Part shown: piece after piece, positions 10,805-21,919 of the stretch | Layout of the letters: each line of letters begins with the position of its first letter | Numbering within the stretch: position 1 is the first letter of the stretch | DNA from: Leptidea sinapis | Lineage: Eukaryota > Arthropoda > Insecta > Lepidoptera > Pieridae | DNA length: 64,000 nt | NCBI RefSeq assembly: GCF_905404315.1 | Contig: NC_066309.1 | Span: 1,984,001 to 2,048,000, forward strand | Direction: 5' to 3' | The notes under the pieces: generated by a model | Seen by the model: the letters and a program-made list of their open reading frames with translations, nothing else | What the model was told of the DNA's origin: nothing | The model's database searches: none | Program-made: the position numbers and the translations under genes

Positions 10805-12001
10805 TTATAAAAATAATAATAATTCCTTTATTTCAGGCTACATGGCCCATAAAATAAATACCTTATAGTCTAACATACATATGATATATAACTTAAATCT
10901 ACGTCACATTTTCGCGGCGATGTGAGGCGCGGGTTCGGTAGCTTCCGGCGGTCGGCGACGTCCGCGATACTTGCGGAACACGACCCCCTTCGGCCACAGC
11001 TGCACGTCCAGGAAGGTTGAAATATGTTCTGTCGGGACGCGAACAACAAAAGAGTTGAAGTCTACTGCGTGACGCGTCACCATCTTTTCGACACCCAACC
11101 GGAACCTTGTATTCTCCACCAAGTACTGAACAATGTCGGAGGCCTTCGTAGTGTGGTGAAATCGAGAGACGTAGATATACGTCGCTGGGATTACGGGACG
11201 CAGGAGCTGGTTCTGTCCTATCGGTGCTGTGCCACATTGGTTATGACTAGGAGGTCTCCTCTTCTTCCGCTCCACCTTAATGAAGCCATCCTTGTCGGTC
11301 AGACCCTTCGACACAGCTCTACAAGCGGGTTCGTTGCGGGCGTGCCCGCTTCCACTTTCTGTTCTCAGCACTGTCCGCTTTCTGGGTTGCTAGCGGATGG
11401 CAGCAGCATAGTCACGTTGAGGTGTTGACGTAACGACAGCAGGCGACACCTCCGAGAGGGGAGGAGGTGATGGACGGGCGGCAAGTACATTACCGCTTAC
11501 ACGTGCGGGCGCAGCGGCCGGTGTCGAGTCGAATTTCGCTGATTCAATACTCGCTGGCGAAGCAATGCAAGCCCCACGTGGTGTGTTGATGTTATTGGCC
11601 TCTATTGACCCACTTACAACGGTATTGTTGCACAAAGTCGCAACTTCAGCTTGCAGGTCCCTGATGGTGTTCTGAGATGCCTCTAATTTAAACACTACTT
11701 CTGCCAGGCCTGCCTTGAGGTTTGTGATGTCCTTCAGCAACCTGGTGACGTCGACATGGTCGAAGGTGACGGGCGGTAACTTGTTCAAGTTCCTTGCCAC
11801 GAAAGACAGTACGTCGTCAGGATCAGTCACCTTCAGGAGATTTATCATGTCCTGAAGACTTCTCTCTCCCCTTTCATCCCTCCTGTGGGACGGCATCTGG
11901 TCGGTTCTCATCAAAACCTCGTACAGGAGCGTCTTGGCGTTGATGATCTCCTCACTCTTGAAATTTGATGCACAGATCTGGATGATGCTGATCTCGTCCA
12001 T
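10805..12001 (-). mobile_element. ORF1-only retroelement with LINE-like 3' tail
   Basis: The single ORF (10904-12001) is followed on the minus strand by a 3' UTR ending in 'gcctgaaataaaggaattattattattttt'. This is an AATAAA-containing terminus with a short (ATT)n tail, of the kind left by target-primed reverse transcription. No endonuclease or reverse transcriptase sequence is attached, so the element would depend on an autonomous LINE. The 5' boundary lies close to the SINE at 12013. Confidence 0.6.
10904..12001 (-). pseudogene. ORF1-like protein, interrupted by one in-frame TAG
   Basis: The frame runs 366 codons from ATG 12001 to the final stop, broken only by TAG at 11392-11390. Part 1 (203 aa) starts MDEISIIQICASNFKSEEI and contains DPDDVLSFVARNLNKLPPVTFDHVDVTRLLKDI, then a coiled coil (about 89-122) and a Pro/Ala/Ser-rich linker. 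Part 2 contains DGFIKVERKKRR, CGTAPIGQNQLLRPVIPATYIYVSRFHHTTKASDI and WPKGVVFRKYRGRR, resembling an RNA-binding (RRM-like) fold. I recall this two-part protein as a highly repeated family in Lepidoptera that is sometimes mis-annotated. Coiled coil plus basic RNA-binding domain is the layout of LINE ORF1 proteins. The function is inferred. Confidence 0.65.
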
Positions 12002-12012
12002 ACGACCTGTAC

Positions 12013-12290
12013 TTGACGACCTGTATAGCCGAGTGGTTAGCGATCCTACCTACTATGCTAGAGGTCCCGGGTTCGAATCCCGGTAGGTGCAAGCATTTAT
12101 ATGATGAATATGGATGTTTGTTTCAGAGTCATGGATGTTTAAAGGTATTTATGTATGTTTATATGAATTTATGTATAAGTAAGTATATTGTATTAAATAT
12201 ATCATTGTCTTGTAACCCATAACACAGGCTATATATGCTTAACTTGGGGCAAGATAATTTGTGTAAAAAGTGTGTCAATATATTGTCAAT
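12013..12290 (+). mobile_element. tRNA-derived SINE
   Basis: The head carries RNA polymerase III promoter boxes: an A box in TAGCCGAGTGGTTAGCGAT (12027-12045) and a B box in GGTTCGAATCC (about 12070-12080). These sit in a tRNA-like context ending 'cggtaggtgcaag'. An unrelated body follows (tatgatgaatatggatgttt), then an AT-rich 3' part (gtattaaatatatcattgtc). There is no cloverleaf intact enough to be a tRNA gene. A related minus-strand copy lies at 58380-58510. Confidence 0.8.
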
Positions 12291-12445
12291 ATATTATAGT
12301 ATCAATTGCGTGCTGAAGGAATGCCAGCAATTCATTGGCTTTGAGTTTTTCGGAGATAATTTGTGTAAAAAGTGTGTCAATATATTGTCAATATATTATA
12401 GTATCAATAGCGTGCTAAAGGAATGCCAGCAATTCATTGGTTTTT
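12253..12445 (+). repeat. Two-copy tandem repeat, 102-bp period
   Basis: The copy beginning 'gataatttgtgtaaaaagtg' at 12253 repeats from 12355 with few differences (for example ttgcg/tagcg and ctgaag/ctaaag). It lies at the 3' end of the SINE and probably arose by slippage or local duplication after insertion. Confidence 0.85.
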
Positions 12446-12739
12446 CGGAACTCATAGTCATAATAGCGTGCAGCGGCGGTTGCCGCGCAGATCGCGAATA
12501 TAAATTATATTCGTAAGTTCAGTGAGCATGTACGTTACCGAGCGCGCTCGGAACTGAACTGATTTAGGTTGCTATGGATTTCAGAAACACTTAAAAACCA
12601 TGGTGCATTTGAGATTTGTTTCCAGTATGTATTTCTGGCATCTTTGTATTATACTGGACTATTGGAGTCACTTGCCGAACGACACAGTTGAATTCCATAG
12701 ATCCAAATTGGCCTCAAGATGGTCTTATATATAAGCAAT

Positions 12740-14130
12740 TTATTTTCCAGTAACAAGCTGGAGTTTCGTCCCAACATCCAATACAAATATCCTGTATTTA
12801 ATATTTATTTCATCCCTCTTAGTCTGTATGTGTTTTCTCCATGTTAAGCGACGTCCAAATGCATTCCCAAGTTTTTTTGCACAGTTGTTTTGGGGGAGTT
12901 GAGTATTCCGGAGGATGACGGGGGGGGGGGCAGTCTTCCTCAGGCTGTATGTTACTTGGACTGACTTTTGGATACTAACATTAATTCTCCACTTAATCAG
13001 ACACTTTTCAATTTGAATTAGGCTGCGTTGGAGACATATAATTATCGTGTCTACGAACGTAGCCACTGTCACTTCGTTGCTATGGGGTAGATTATGTGTA
13101 TATATCGTGTATAGGACTGGACCCAAAACGGAGCCCTGGGGTACTCCTGCCAATATCTGGTGAAATCTGGATGTGCTTTGATCTTCTTTAATTTGAAATA
13201 TCCTATTAGTTAAATATGATTTTATCAGAGTAAAGTATTGGTATGGGAAGAGTATTTTAATCTTATATAGCAAGTCCTTAATCTTCTTTAATTTGAAATA
13301 TCCTATTAGTTAAATATGATTTTATCAGAGTAAAGTATTGATATGGGAAGAGTATTTTAATCTTATATAGCAAGTCCTTATGCCAAACTCGGTCAAATGC
13401 CTGTTTAATATCCAGAAATACAGATGAGCAATATTCCTTATTTTCATATATATCTCGGATGACTTTGCATACTCTGTGTATCTGCTCAACTGTGCTGTGT
13501 TCTTTTCTAAACCCAAACTGGTGGCTAGGTATAATGGATCTGTTCTGGAGCTCTGGGTAGAGTCTCTTCAGTAAGACCTTTTCAAATAATTTAGATGTTA
13601 TTGGAAGTAGCCTTATAGGTCTGTAGGAGTTTATGTCATGGCTTGGCTTTCCCGGTTTTTGGATCATTATTACTTGGGATACCTTCCACAATTTTGGGAA
13701 GTCTCCAGTTCTTAAGATACCATTGAAAATCATAACAAGGTAGATGATAGCTTTCCTTCTCCATGAGTACCTTTTTGTCAATTAAATCGAAGCCTGGAGC
13801 TTTTTGTCCGCCATTAGCCTAATAACACCATTTACTTCTTTCATGTTAGTGGGTTTTATAAGAAAATCTAACTGTTAGTCTTGGAGCAATACATTATCTA
13901 TTTCTGATTCGTCTGTTTCTGAATCAGGTTTATTGGGAGTAATCACATTAGCTAGATGTTCCCCAAAGGTTTTTGCTTTTTCCTGCTTTGATCTAGCCCT
14001 ACTATTCATTTGAACTTTAATGAAGACGTTGTTATTAAGAAATTTTATTCTAATACGAGATTCAGCAGAGCAATCGCCTTAACCAAATTGTATTTGGGTG
14101 CTTATAAGCCGGAGACAAGCTGTCACTCAA
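12740..14130 (-). pseudogene. Jockey-type LINE reverse transcriptase, degenerate
   Basis: On the minus strand the upstream part reads AKTFGEHLANVITPN (about 13900-13980), then after a gap the RT domain: FNGILRTGDFPKLWKVSQVIMIQKPGK, SYRPIRLLPITSKLFEKVLLKRL, QFGFRKEHSTVEQIHRV and FLDIKQAFDRVWHKDLLYKI. The ORF is then broken by a 100-bp tandem duplication (13181-13380). It resumes with GVPQGSVLGPVLYTIYTHNLP, but the catalytic Y/F-A-D-D box is replaced by TFVDTI, so the enzyme cannot be active. A run of ten G at 12921-12930 lies near the C-terminal end. These motifs are typical of the Jockey clade, whose RT copies the element into a nicked chromosomal target. The 5' endonuclease region is missing. 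Confidence 0.88.
13181..13380. repeat. 100-bp tandem duplication inside the Jockey RT
   Basis: 13181-13280 and 13281-13380 are identical except one base (ggtatggg versus gatatggg). The unit is not a multiple of three, so it shifts the RT frame. It is either a recent duplication or an assembly artefact. Confidence 0.95.
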
Positions 14131-14562
14131 GACCGCCAATAATTCAGTGACTGGCCGTAAAAGCGTCTAAAGATAAACATTCTGTCAGTGTAAATACGAG
14201 TTTACACCATTATTCGGTGTTAGGTTCTCACTAACTCGATAAACGTTCGAATTTTAATATATTTAACGATTTATATTTTCTGTAGCCGTTGTTTTACAAT
14301 AATTATACTAGTTGTTGACTTTTTACGTGGCTTACTATTTGACTAGAAACTTTTAACGGAAAAAGGTCCTTAAATTTGCCTCAACAATAGGAGTCATGAT
14401 GATAATAAAATATGTAGATAGATACCTTTTGATTAAATAGCTACATACATGCCTGTTTCGTATAAAAACGTAAGTGTGATTTAGTTATAACAAGATGATA
14501 AAGTTTTTGTAAAAATTAATGTAAATATTACTTTGACTACGATTTTCTAATTATGGTGTTTC
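14131..14562. other. No gene seen
   Basis: Non-coding and AT-rich, possibly including more of the Jockey 5' remnant. Nothing recognisable. Confidence 0.35.
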
Positions 14563-14612
14563 ATGCATCAATCATCATCATCAGCCGAAAAACGTCCACT
14601 CTTGGACATAGC
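14563..14612 (-). mobile_element. RTE-type LINE, extreme 3' end
   Basis: 'atcatcatcatcagccgaaaaacgtcc' matches the minus-strand 3' terminus and trinucleotide tail of the RTE copy at 21920. Only about 50 bp remain. Confidence 0.6.
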
Positions 14613-14945
14613 AAACCCCAATAAAATTTAACACACAAATAGATTCTAATCTAGCTGTAGGTATTAACACACAGGATATGTTTTATTAATGTAATGTCAA
14701 CGCGGATGAAGTCAAGATAAGCTAGTAAAAGCAGTGGCTGACATACATATTATAGAGGCTACAACTGAATAAACAAATCGATGTAATTTGATACAATCGT
14801 TTCATAAAACAGAGCTCCTTGTTGCTCCACCAGGGCCGGCCGCGGCGAGCTGAAATCCGCACTTTGATGAAATGACGTCAGATAATGACCAGACACTGAA
14901 GGGTTACTCATTGATCTACTTACGGTCAAGACAGTATGTTCTTTT

Positions 14946-15620
14946 GTGATGTTTCCAGATAAAGTTCCTATTTATAACCTAGGTCCTAAAGAATCATTAA
15001 GAGAAAAATTTAAAGAAATAAACATTTTGACTGTTGCTTCTCAATACATTCTTGATAATGTTCTATATTATGTTCATAAGCACATTGAGGAATTTGCTAG
15101 AAACTGTGACAATCATAATGTTAACAAGAGGAACAAACTTAAAATTGTTATGCCTACTACTCGGTTAAGTCTAGTTAGTAAGTCTTTTGTAGGGCGATGT
15201 ATATGCTTTTACAACAAGATCCCAAAAATTTTCAAAACAAAAGTATTACGGTATGCAAAAGAAATGTTAAAAAAACTTTGTGTGGTAAAGGTTAGTATCA
15301 CATAAATTACTTTCTTAATGATTTCACAGATTGGCGACAGACAGAGGGCGACTCACGCCTCAGGCTAGTAAATAATAAGTTTAATTAATTTTTTATTAAA
15401 GTTGATTAACAATATTATTTTGTAAACATATTTTTTGATGAAAAAAAGCCCGCTGTTTTTGTTGCGCCCATTCTTCTCAGGTCTGAGCACAGAACAGGTA
15501 AAAGACATAAACTGTTCTGTGGGTCTGAGGCATTATTTTTGGAAAGGGTGGTAGATTTTGACTTTCAATAAGTGATATCACATCATAATTTTGAATAAAA
15601 ATATTTGAATATGAAATTAA
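14946..15620 (+). pseudogene. CR1-type LINE, C-terminal fragment plus 3' tail
   Basis: ORF 14946-15305 (119 aa) carries ILTVASQYILDNVLYYVHKHIEEFARNCDNHNVNKRNKLKIVMPTTRLSLVSKSFVGRCICFYNKIP, the region downstream of the reverse transcriptase in CR1-clade LINEs. The stop is followed by a 3' UTR with GCGCCCATTCTTCTCAGGTC and the AT-rich tail 'gaataaaaatatttgaat'. The polymerase domain is absent (5' truncation). Homologous 3' ends are at 20100, 27010, 29560 and 35405. Confidence 0.75.
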
Positions 15621-15959
15621 AAAAAATGCATAAAATTTTTAGTCAGGTGTAGTCTTTTGGGCTCAACGCCTAGTCGCCTTTATTTATAGCTCTATAGTTT
15701 ATAGTCTAGTAGTACTAATATACTCGTAGTGGTCATACTATTTTTTATTAACTTCTCTTAATGACTTGTTTTCAAACCCTTCTGAGCTTATAGCTTTTTT
15801 ATGGACCGGGCTGGCCAAGTGAGAGTTTTCCAACCGTCAACTTAACACACATCTTTTTAATTTCTCTGCAGGTGTTTGTGGATAGCATCACAACTAACCT
15901 AACCTAGAGTCCACTGGACTAACAGATATATTAGATCGTTAGTGATCTTCTCTCCATCC

Positions 15960-16150
15960 AGCCTAGTGAGCAGGCGGTCCGAGGTTCGAGTCTCCTTCCG
16001 AGACGCCCCGCGCCTGTGAGCTACATTTTCGGCCTCCAAGGCCCCCGCCCGGCTTCGCTGTAAAAGCCTTCAGGGCTATCAGCACAGAGGAGTTTTAAGT
16101 CGGTAGGGGGTGTTTACACCCGAGTCCGACATATGGGCCCCGTTTCGTCT
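15960..16150 (+). mobile_element. Probable LINE 3'-end remnant, GC-rich
   Basis: The segment with 'gcctccaaggcccccgcccg', 'aaaagccttcagggctatca' and 'gtccgacatatgggccccgt' differs sharply in composition from its surroundings. It resembles a GC-rich LINE 3' region, but no protein was recognised. Confidence 0.4.
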
Positions 16151-16477
16151 TCAATACGTTAATGTATTTTACTCCTCTCGAAAAAAAAACATCACCATAC
16201 TAGGTATCCTTTCGCGTTCTTACATGACAAGTCATCCTCATTGGTTTAAAGCTGGTAATTCGTACTTACTACAGTCGGTAGCAATGAGTGATGTGTCTTA
16301 ATAATATATTTTAGTATCTATACAGTACAAGGGAAAGTTTAAAACAATATATGAAACCTTGTAGTCAGTAAGGAAAGAAAGTATAATATAATACAGTGAC
16401 TTAGAATATACTATTTTATAGACGAACTGACACTACGATAAAGCGTGACTAATTTTGATTTGTCGCTTCAAAGTAAT

Positions 16478-16640
16478 TGATGCGCCCTATCCGTTACAAT
16501 GATGCATTGCCGCCCAGGATTCTTGATTGAACCCAATATGCTGAGCGGCATCACAATAATTGCGCTCGTAAATTCGAGACACGTTGGCAATGGCACACAC
16601 CTATAGCCGGCAAAGTGCAAAGAAGCCTCCCATTTCTTAA
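16478..16640 (+). repeat. Dispersed repeat family B
   Basis: Contains degenerate versions of 'cgccctnnccnttacaatg', 'gccgctcaggattcttga' and 'agccggcaaagtgcaaagaa', shared with the longer copies at 34785-35000 and 59444-59700. Non-coding. Confidence 0.65.
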
Positions 16641-16867
16641 AAATAAATATACATTTCATACAGATACTTCAGTTCCAAGCAAGTCTAAAATTCAGTAAGT
16701 TTGAGGTAAGTATGAAATATTGTTCCATAAACGCTAACCCACCATTACCACAGAGAACAAGTCGATAAGTGAATGCAGATTAATTGTTACATCCAATATA
16801 TCTTCATAATATTATTATTATCATATTATATTATTTCATACAGTAACAACTCGAGTTGTTTGAGAAC

Positions 16868-17271
16868 TAGAGATGTGCCGATAATGACTTTGGCCGACTA
16901 ACCGATTAATTGGTTGTAAATATGCCGACATTAATTATTGATACTAATTTTGTTTAAAAAATTTTATTATTATAAAGTATAATTTAATTTTGGAGACTGA
17001 TTACCAAAGAAAAGGCATAAAAGGCATTTATTTTCTCAAAATTTTTCCTTTAGAATTCTTTTTGATGTCATTTTAGTTAAAGTTTGCGTTACATTTCGAA
17101 ATGTATAGACTGATTATAATATAAAAATATCTATAAACATCAAAGTTTTTATTTATTGTAATTCCCCTTACCTAGATTTTACTGACAAATACATACAAAG
17201 TAAGAAGCCGGATAGTCGGCACTTTTTGCCGAAAAATCGCAGACTAGTGGCCGACTAGTCGGCACATCTCT
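16868..17271. mobile_element. MITE with AGAGATGTGCCGA ends
   Basis: The left end AGAGATGTGCCGA (16868) and right end TCGGCACATCTCT (to 17271) are inverted copies. The 'ggccgactaaccgatta' and 'gtggccgactagtcgg' motifs lie just inside. A piece of repeat family E (about 17015-17080) is inserted within it. Confidence 0.7.
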
Positions 17272-17324
17272 TTGGTGAACCCTCTTCTGATTTGTTACTC
17301 TATGGAACTGAGGTATCAAAGGCA

Positions 17325-17660
17325 TTAATAGGCATAAAAGGCATTTATTTTCTCAAAATTGATTCCTTTAGAATTCTTTTTGATGTCATTTCTAAAAACA
17401 ACTAGATACTACTACCGCTTCGGAAACAAATGGCGCTCTGAGGGAGAAGAAGCGGCGCAAGAAACTCTCCCAGCATTATTTTTTTGCGCTCTTTTCAATA
17501 AAAATATACAATATTGTACAGTCATTTCTATCGCTATAAAATACATCACAATTTGTCCCAGGCTGTCCGATCATCTAGATACTCAGCAGTGGAGTAATAG
17601 GATTTACGACAGAGCCATTTTTTTTATAAAACATTTAAATTTATTTATAGATAATGCCTG
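17325..17660 (+). mobile_element. Dispersed repeat family E (LINE/SINE 3' part)
   Basis: Carries the family phrases 'ggcatttattttctcaaaat', 'ttctttttgatgtcatttct', 'cgcttcggaaacaaatggcg' and 'gcgcaagaaactctcccagc'. Shorter pieces are at 17015, 22670 and 40300. Non-coding. Confidence 0.6.
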
Positions 17661-18189
17661 AACAGTGGCTGGGACTTTATTATAGAAGTGTATACACATA
17701 CCCTTAATGTATCTTATGAAGCCTACTACAATTAGTAACAAGATGATCATCGAAAGATGAAATCGAAACACCTTTTTTTGAAGCGTAATGATGGAAAACT
17801 ACCAGATCGTATGTTGAAAGACCGAATTTTCCTTTACAGTTATAATAATAATAAAAACATTTATTTCGAACAAGATCAATATCTTTGTAAGTAATCTTTT
17901 ACTTAACAACTAATAAAGGTTTAACACTCAGGAGAGTGTTGATGCTGCTGCGGACTAGATGAGGATTCGCATCTTATTCTTATAACGGCGGCGAAAACCT
18001 CAATGATGCCTCTGCAAACATCCCTGATGCACTGCGACGCCACGGCAGGCTCAGCAATATCCTGATTGCATTATTATATTGCACACCTAGATCACTGTAT
18101 GGACTCGTATGTTATCTAGTCTAATTATTTTTTTGGATTCCTTTGACCCTTTGCCATTTTTTCGACGTACTTTTGTATACATGTGTGGC

Positions 18190-18450
18190 GTTCCTAAGAA
18201 GCGCGGTTTTCAAGAAACTTTCTTAAATGTACAACAATGCTGTTTAACGAGCTTCCATGTGCGGTGTTTCCGGGACGATAGGACATTGGTACCTTCAAAA
18301 AAAGCACGTACACTCTCCCTAAACGCCAGCAACGCTGTGATACCTCTGGTGTTGTAAGAGAATGTGGGCGGCGATGATCACTTAACACCAGGTGATCCGT
18401 AGACGTACGCTTACGCTACGGTACGCTTGTTAGTCCTCCTTCTCCATAAA
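18190..18450 (+). mobile_element. Repeat family A copy
   Basis: A frameshifted version of the LINE C-terminal segment, then 'cctctggtgttgtaagagaa', 'gcggcgatgatcacttaaca' and the 'ccataaaaaaa' end. Decayed. Confidence 0.65.
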
Positions 18451-19746
18451 AAAAATACTGCTTTTCCTTACACTATAAGATTGCACTACAGTGAAGTGTT
18501 TGTTGACTGGGTCGCTGAGTTTATAAAGTACGAGTATGTAAGTACCTACATTTTTGATACCACTACATTAGTAGTTAGTACTAATCACCTAACAGTGCCT
18601 GTTCCAAGCATCTTTGATGATATTTTTATAAAGAATTGTCGAAAAGCTTTAGTCATCTGAAAAAGTATCGCCATCATCTACTTCATATAGATAACAGTAA
18701 ACTTCTTAACTTCGGAACTAACCTGTATGAACTTTTGAATCTAAATCGGCTGAAATAACTTCGTTTAGGTACTAGACATACATCGAAAGTAGAACTGCGC
18801 GATTCGCAAAATAATATTTCGGAGCTCAATCAGTCAATTGTGGAATTAGCTTCCGCCTAGTAACTATTTCAGAAACCGGAACAAACTTAGGAACAATCAA
18901 ACAGTTCGCACTATAAAGGCTCATCAATCAAGGCTCAAAATCATCTCTAAGGTACACATTCCAGATGTCGTCGCAATATGTAATCCATGATCAACAAACT
19001 ATGCTTTGTCTCTGTCTTCGTAACTGTACGCAAGAGAGAAAGAGATTAAATTATTCAGTGGGCGGCAGTCCTTATTTTGCCCCCCTTACTCCCTTTACTC
19101 CTCATTAATGCGTCATAAATCCTATGTAAGTATACATACAAAATATATACATTCAACCATAAACACAGACATGATTGTCTTAAGCAATTACGCATGTACC
19201 TAATGGTAGGTAATATTATTATAAGTGGCCCAAAAAAATACTCTTCGAGCGCCATTGCTTTCCGAATCGCTGGTAGTGATATTAAAGGGATCAATTTTGA
19301 AAATGTATATACCCTTTATGACGTGTATTATAGAGCTGAATGCAGCTCAAATGAATTACAATACGAAACAAACATTACTTGCAATATTTCAATCTAAATA
19401 GTATGAATTTTATTAAGTTTGCTGAAAACATGAAACACATTTGAACGGAAGGAGATTGTAAAAGTATCAACGCTTTTGCCGCCAACTCAGTTCGCTTCCA
19501 GAGTAAATATTATGTTCATATTTGCGACCATTCGGCGATGAAATGAAGATATAAAATAATTTATCGTTTTTGTTTATTGATTTTATTGTACTTTATGAGC
19601 GTCTCTTGAATATTATCTTCATATAATGTATACTGCGTAGTTGTGCAAGCTGCGCTTCATTGAATTTCAGTTCAATTATCAATATATTTTGTGAACGACA
19701 GTAATGCGCCCAATTTACTTACAAAAGTCCTATTATTATATTAATA
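18451..19746. other. No gene seen
   Basis: AT-rich with short ORFs only. No recognised repeat, RNA gene or domain. Confidence 0.35.
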
Positions 19747-20066
19747 CTAGCTGACCCAGAAAACGTTGTATTGCCGATATTAAAATCGCAATACAAAAGT
19801 AACTGTTGATCTGTGATCGTAGATGGGTGAAAATTTGAAGTTGTATGTATTTTTTAATGCTGACTCATAATCAAACGAAATTAAAAAAAAAATGTCAAAA
19901 AAATTGGCGTGACCACCCTTAACATTTAGGGGGATGAAAAATAGATGTTGTCCGATTCTCAGACCTACCCTATATGCACTCAAAATTTCATGAGAATCGG
20001 TCAAGCCATTTCGAAGGAAACTCCTTCTTCTACAAACACCGCGACATGAGAATTTTATACATTAGA
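19747..20066 (-). mobile_element. Non-autonomous Helitron-type element
   Basis: On the minus strand the element begins TCTAATGTATAAAATTCTC and ends TGGGTCAGCTAG, i.e. 5'-TC ... CTAG-3', with an A upstream and a T downstream as for Helitron insertion between A and T. About 320 bp, no ORF. Confidence 0.7.
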
Positions 20067-20099
20067 TGTAAAGCATTGTTTCATGAATTTTGTGTATGA

Positions 20100-20345
20100 A
20101 TGTACCTAATAATGATAATGTTAACACCAGGAACAAACAAAAACTTGTTATGCCTACTACTCGGTTAAGTCGAGTGAGTGAGTCCTATGTTGGGCTATGT
20201 ATATGCTTTTACAACTTGCTACCAGATACAATACAAATGTGTTACGGAAATTAAAATAATTGTTTATACGTTTAATAATCATGGGAATAATTTCAGTAAG
20301 TGATTTAAAATCATACGTTGAATAAAAATATTTGAATTTGAATTT
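20100..20345 (+). mobile_element. CR1-type LINE 3' end
   Basis: The 'atgttaacaccaggaacaaa', 'ctactcggttaagtcgagtg' and 'tatatgcttttacaacttgc' segments match the coding 3' region of the copy at 14946. It ends in the same 'gaataaaaatatttgaattt' tail. Internally deleted. Confidence 0.7.
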
Positions 20346-20568
20346 ATGTCATCATAGGTCATCCAAAGAGTACCTACTTAACAAGCATTACCTATTTTTA
20401 TAAATAGCTGGTTACTTAAGGGCGTTTTAAACGATAAGAATTAATTGCAAAGAAACAGTTGACCGCCATTACCTGCAAGTCAATATTCAATAAAATTGAA
20501 TATTTGAATTTTTAATATATAAACCTGGAAAGCCGTGAAATACTGAATTATTATTTATAATATAGGTA
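20346..20568. other. No gene seen
   Basis: Non-coding spacer between two repeats. Confidence 0.3.
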
Positions 20569-21056
20569 CTAGCTCACCCGACATAAAATTTGTCCTAAGT
20601 ATTCGGGAATAATGTTGACTAAGGCCATCGGAAATGTGTAATCAAAGTCAATGAGTTAAAAATTAAACTTTGTAAACAGCTTTTACATTACCGCATTATA
20701 TTTGCCAATTTTTTTAAGTATTCAAATGGATATAGTCATATAGACCTACTCCAAATCCTCAAATACATGCCGTCGCGGACTTATCTGTTGACCTACATAA
20801 GATACATAATTGCACCCATACATTATTTTGTTATAACTCAAAAGGTTTTCGTTGAAAGACAGCCTTTACGTTGAAAGGTCCCAAACGACTTATTTTTCCG
20901 ACAAAAAATATCGAAACTACCTATATACTAAAACCTTCCTCGAGAACAACGCTAACCATTGGTGATAATAGCATGAAAATCGGTGCTGAAGTTTTTGAGT
21001 TTATCACGAATAGACAGACGCAGCGGATGACTTTGTTTTATAATATGGAGTGGTGA
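20569..21056 (-). mobile_element. Helitron-type / related repeat fragment
   Basis: The left edge 'ctagctcacccgac' is the inverted CTAG-type 3' terminus. The right part ('aaaaccttcctcgagaacaa' ... 'cagacgcagcggatgacttt') belongs to a dispersed family whose better copy is at 41655-41775. Confidence 0.45.
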
Positions 21057-21919
21057 CTGAAGATGACCCGTCAATTTATTTAAAAAACCACATGTACCTT
21101 ACAATACTTCACAGCAAGATAACCCTAAACACAACATTATATGAAACGTATTTCATAAGCATTTCTTGAACTGATACGCAATAGGTACCTACTACAAGAA
21201 TACCACAAAGATGACAAATGCAAGTTTGTAATCGATACAGGAAGCGAGCGATGCACATGAAAGTACTGAACACACAGGAGCTAGATTTAGCAAATTGTCT
21301 TTCCCAACTGTAACTCGGACTCTAGGATGAAATAGCAACTGGATATGTCATGCGCGTACGTCCGAAAAGGTTAAACATTCCTGTAACACGAAAAAATTAA
21401 AAGGTAGTAGAACATGATGGAAAAGCTTTTCTTCTGACAATGATAATTTTATCTAACTGCTACTCTGATTGAATAATATACTGATTGTGATGAAAATGAT
21501 TTATATATTTCTACATTATTTCTACTGTGGAATTTTTATTATGTGTTAATCATCATTTAAATTGCAGGAGTTAATCAGTTATCAGGATAAATTATTAGTC
21601 TCACATCGTAATTTAAACATTACATTCGAACACTCACATTCACTCACATCACCCACATTCACTCACACTACTCACATTCACTCACACCACACAACCTACT
21701 CACCGTTTCAGTTACTCAATATGGATACGATTTCTTATTTTCTTTCTATTTAATTTTTTCTTGTAAGTTTTTCTAGTATTTTTCGTTTTTGTCTCAAACT
21801 ACTTTGTCACATACTTATTGTACTGTTAATAGTATTCCTTTAAATGGGCGTATCTATTCTGTATTATTTGTAATATACTGTTTTCATTTTGTTAGCTGTA
21901 AGGAATCATAAATAAATAA
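21057..21919. other. No gene; simple-sequence tract
   Basis: Non-coding. It includes an imperfect CACTCACATT array at about 21630-21700, and a LINE-like (AAAT)n end at 21905-21920 abutting the next element. Confidence 0.4.

Noticed and set aside
11024..11428. Plus-strand 134-codon ORF
   Set aside because: Antisense shadow of the ORF1-like gene; no domain and no copies preserved in this frame.
12013..12100. A tRNA gene
   Set aside because: A and B boxes are present, but the sequence runs on into a SINE body and the acceptor arm does not close; a related copy at 58380 has the same layout.
12253..12456. CRISPR-like repeat
   Set aside because: Only two long tandem units without spacers, in a eukaryotic SINE context.
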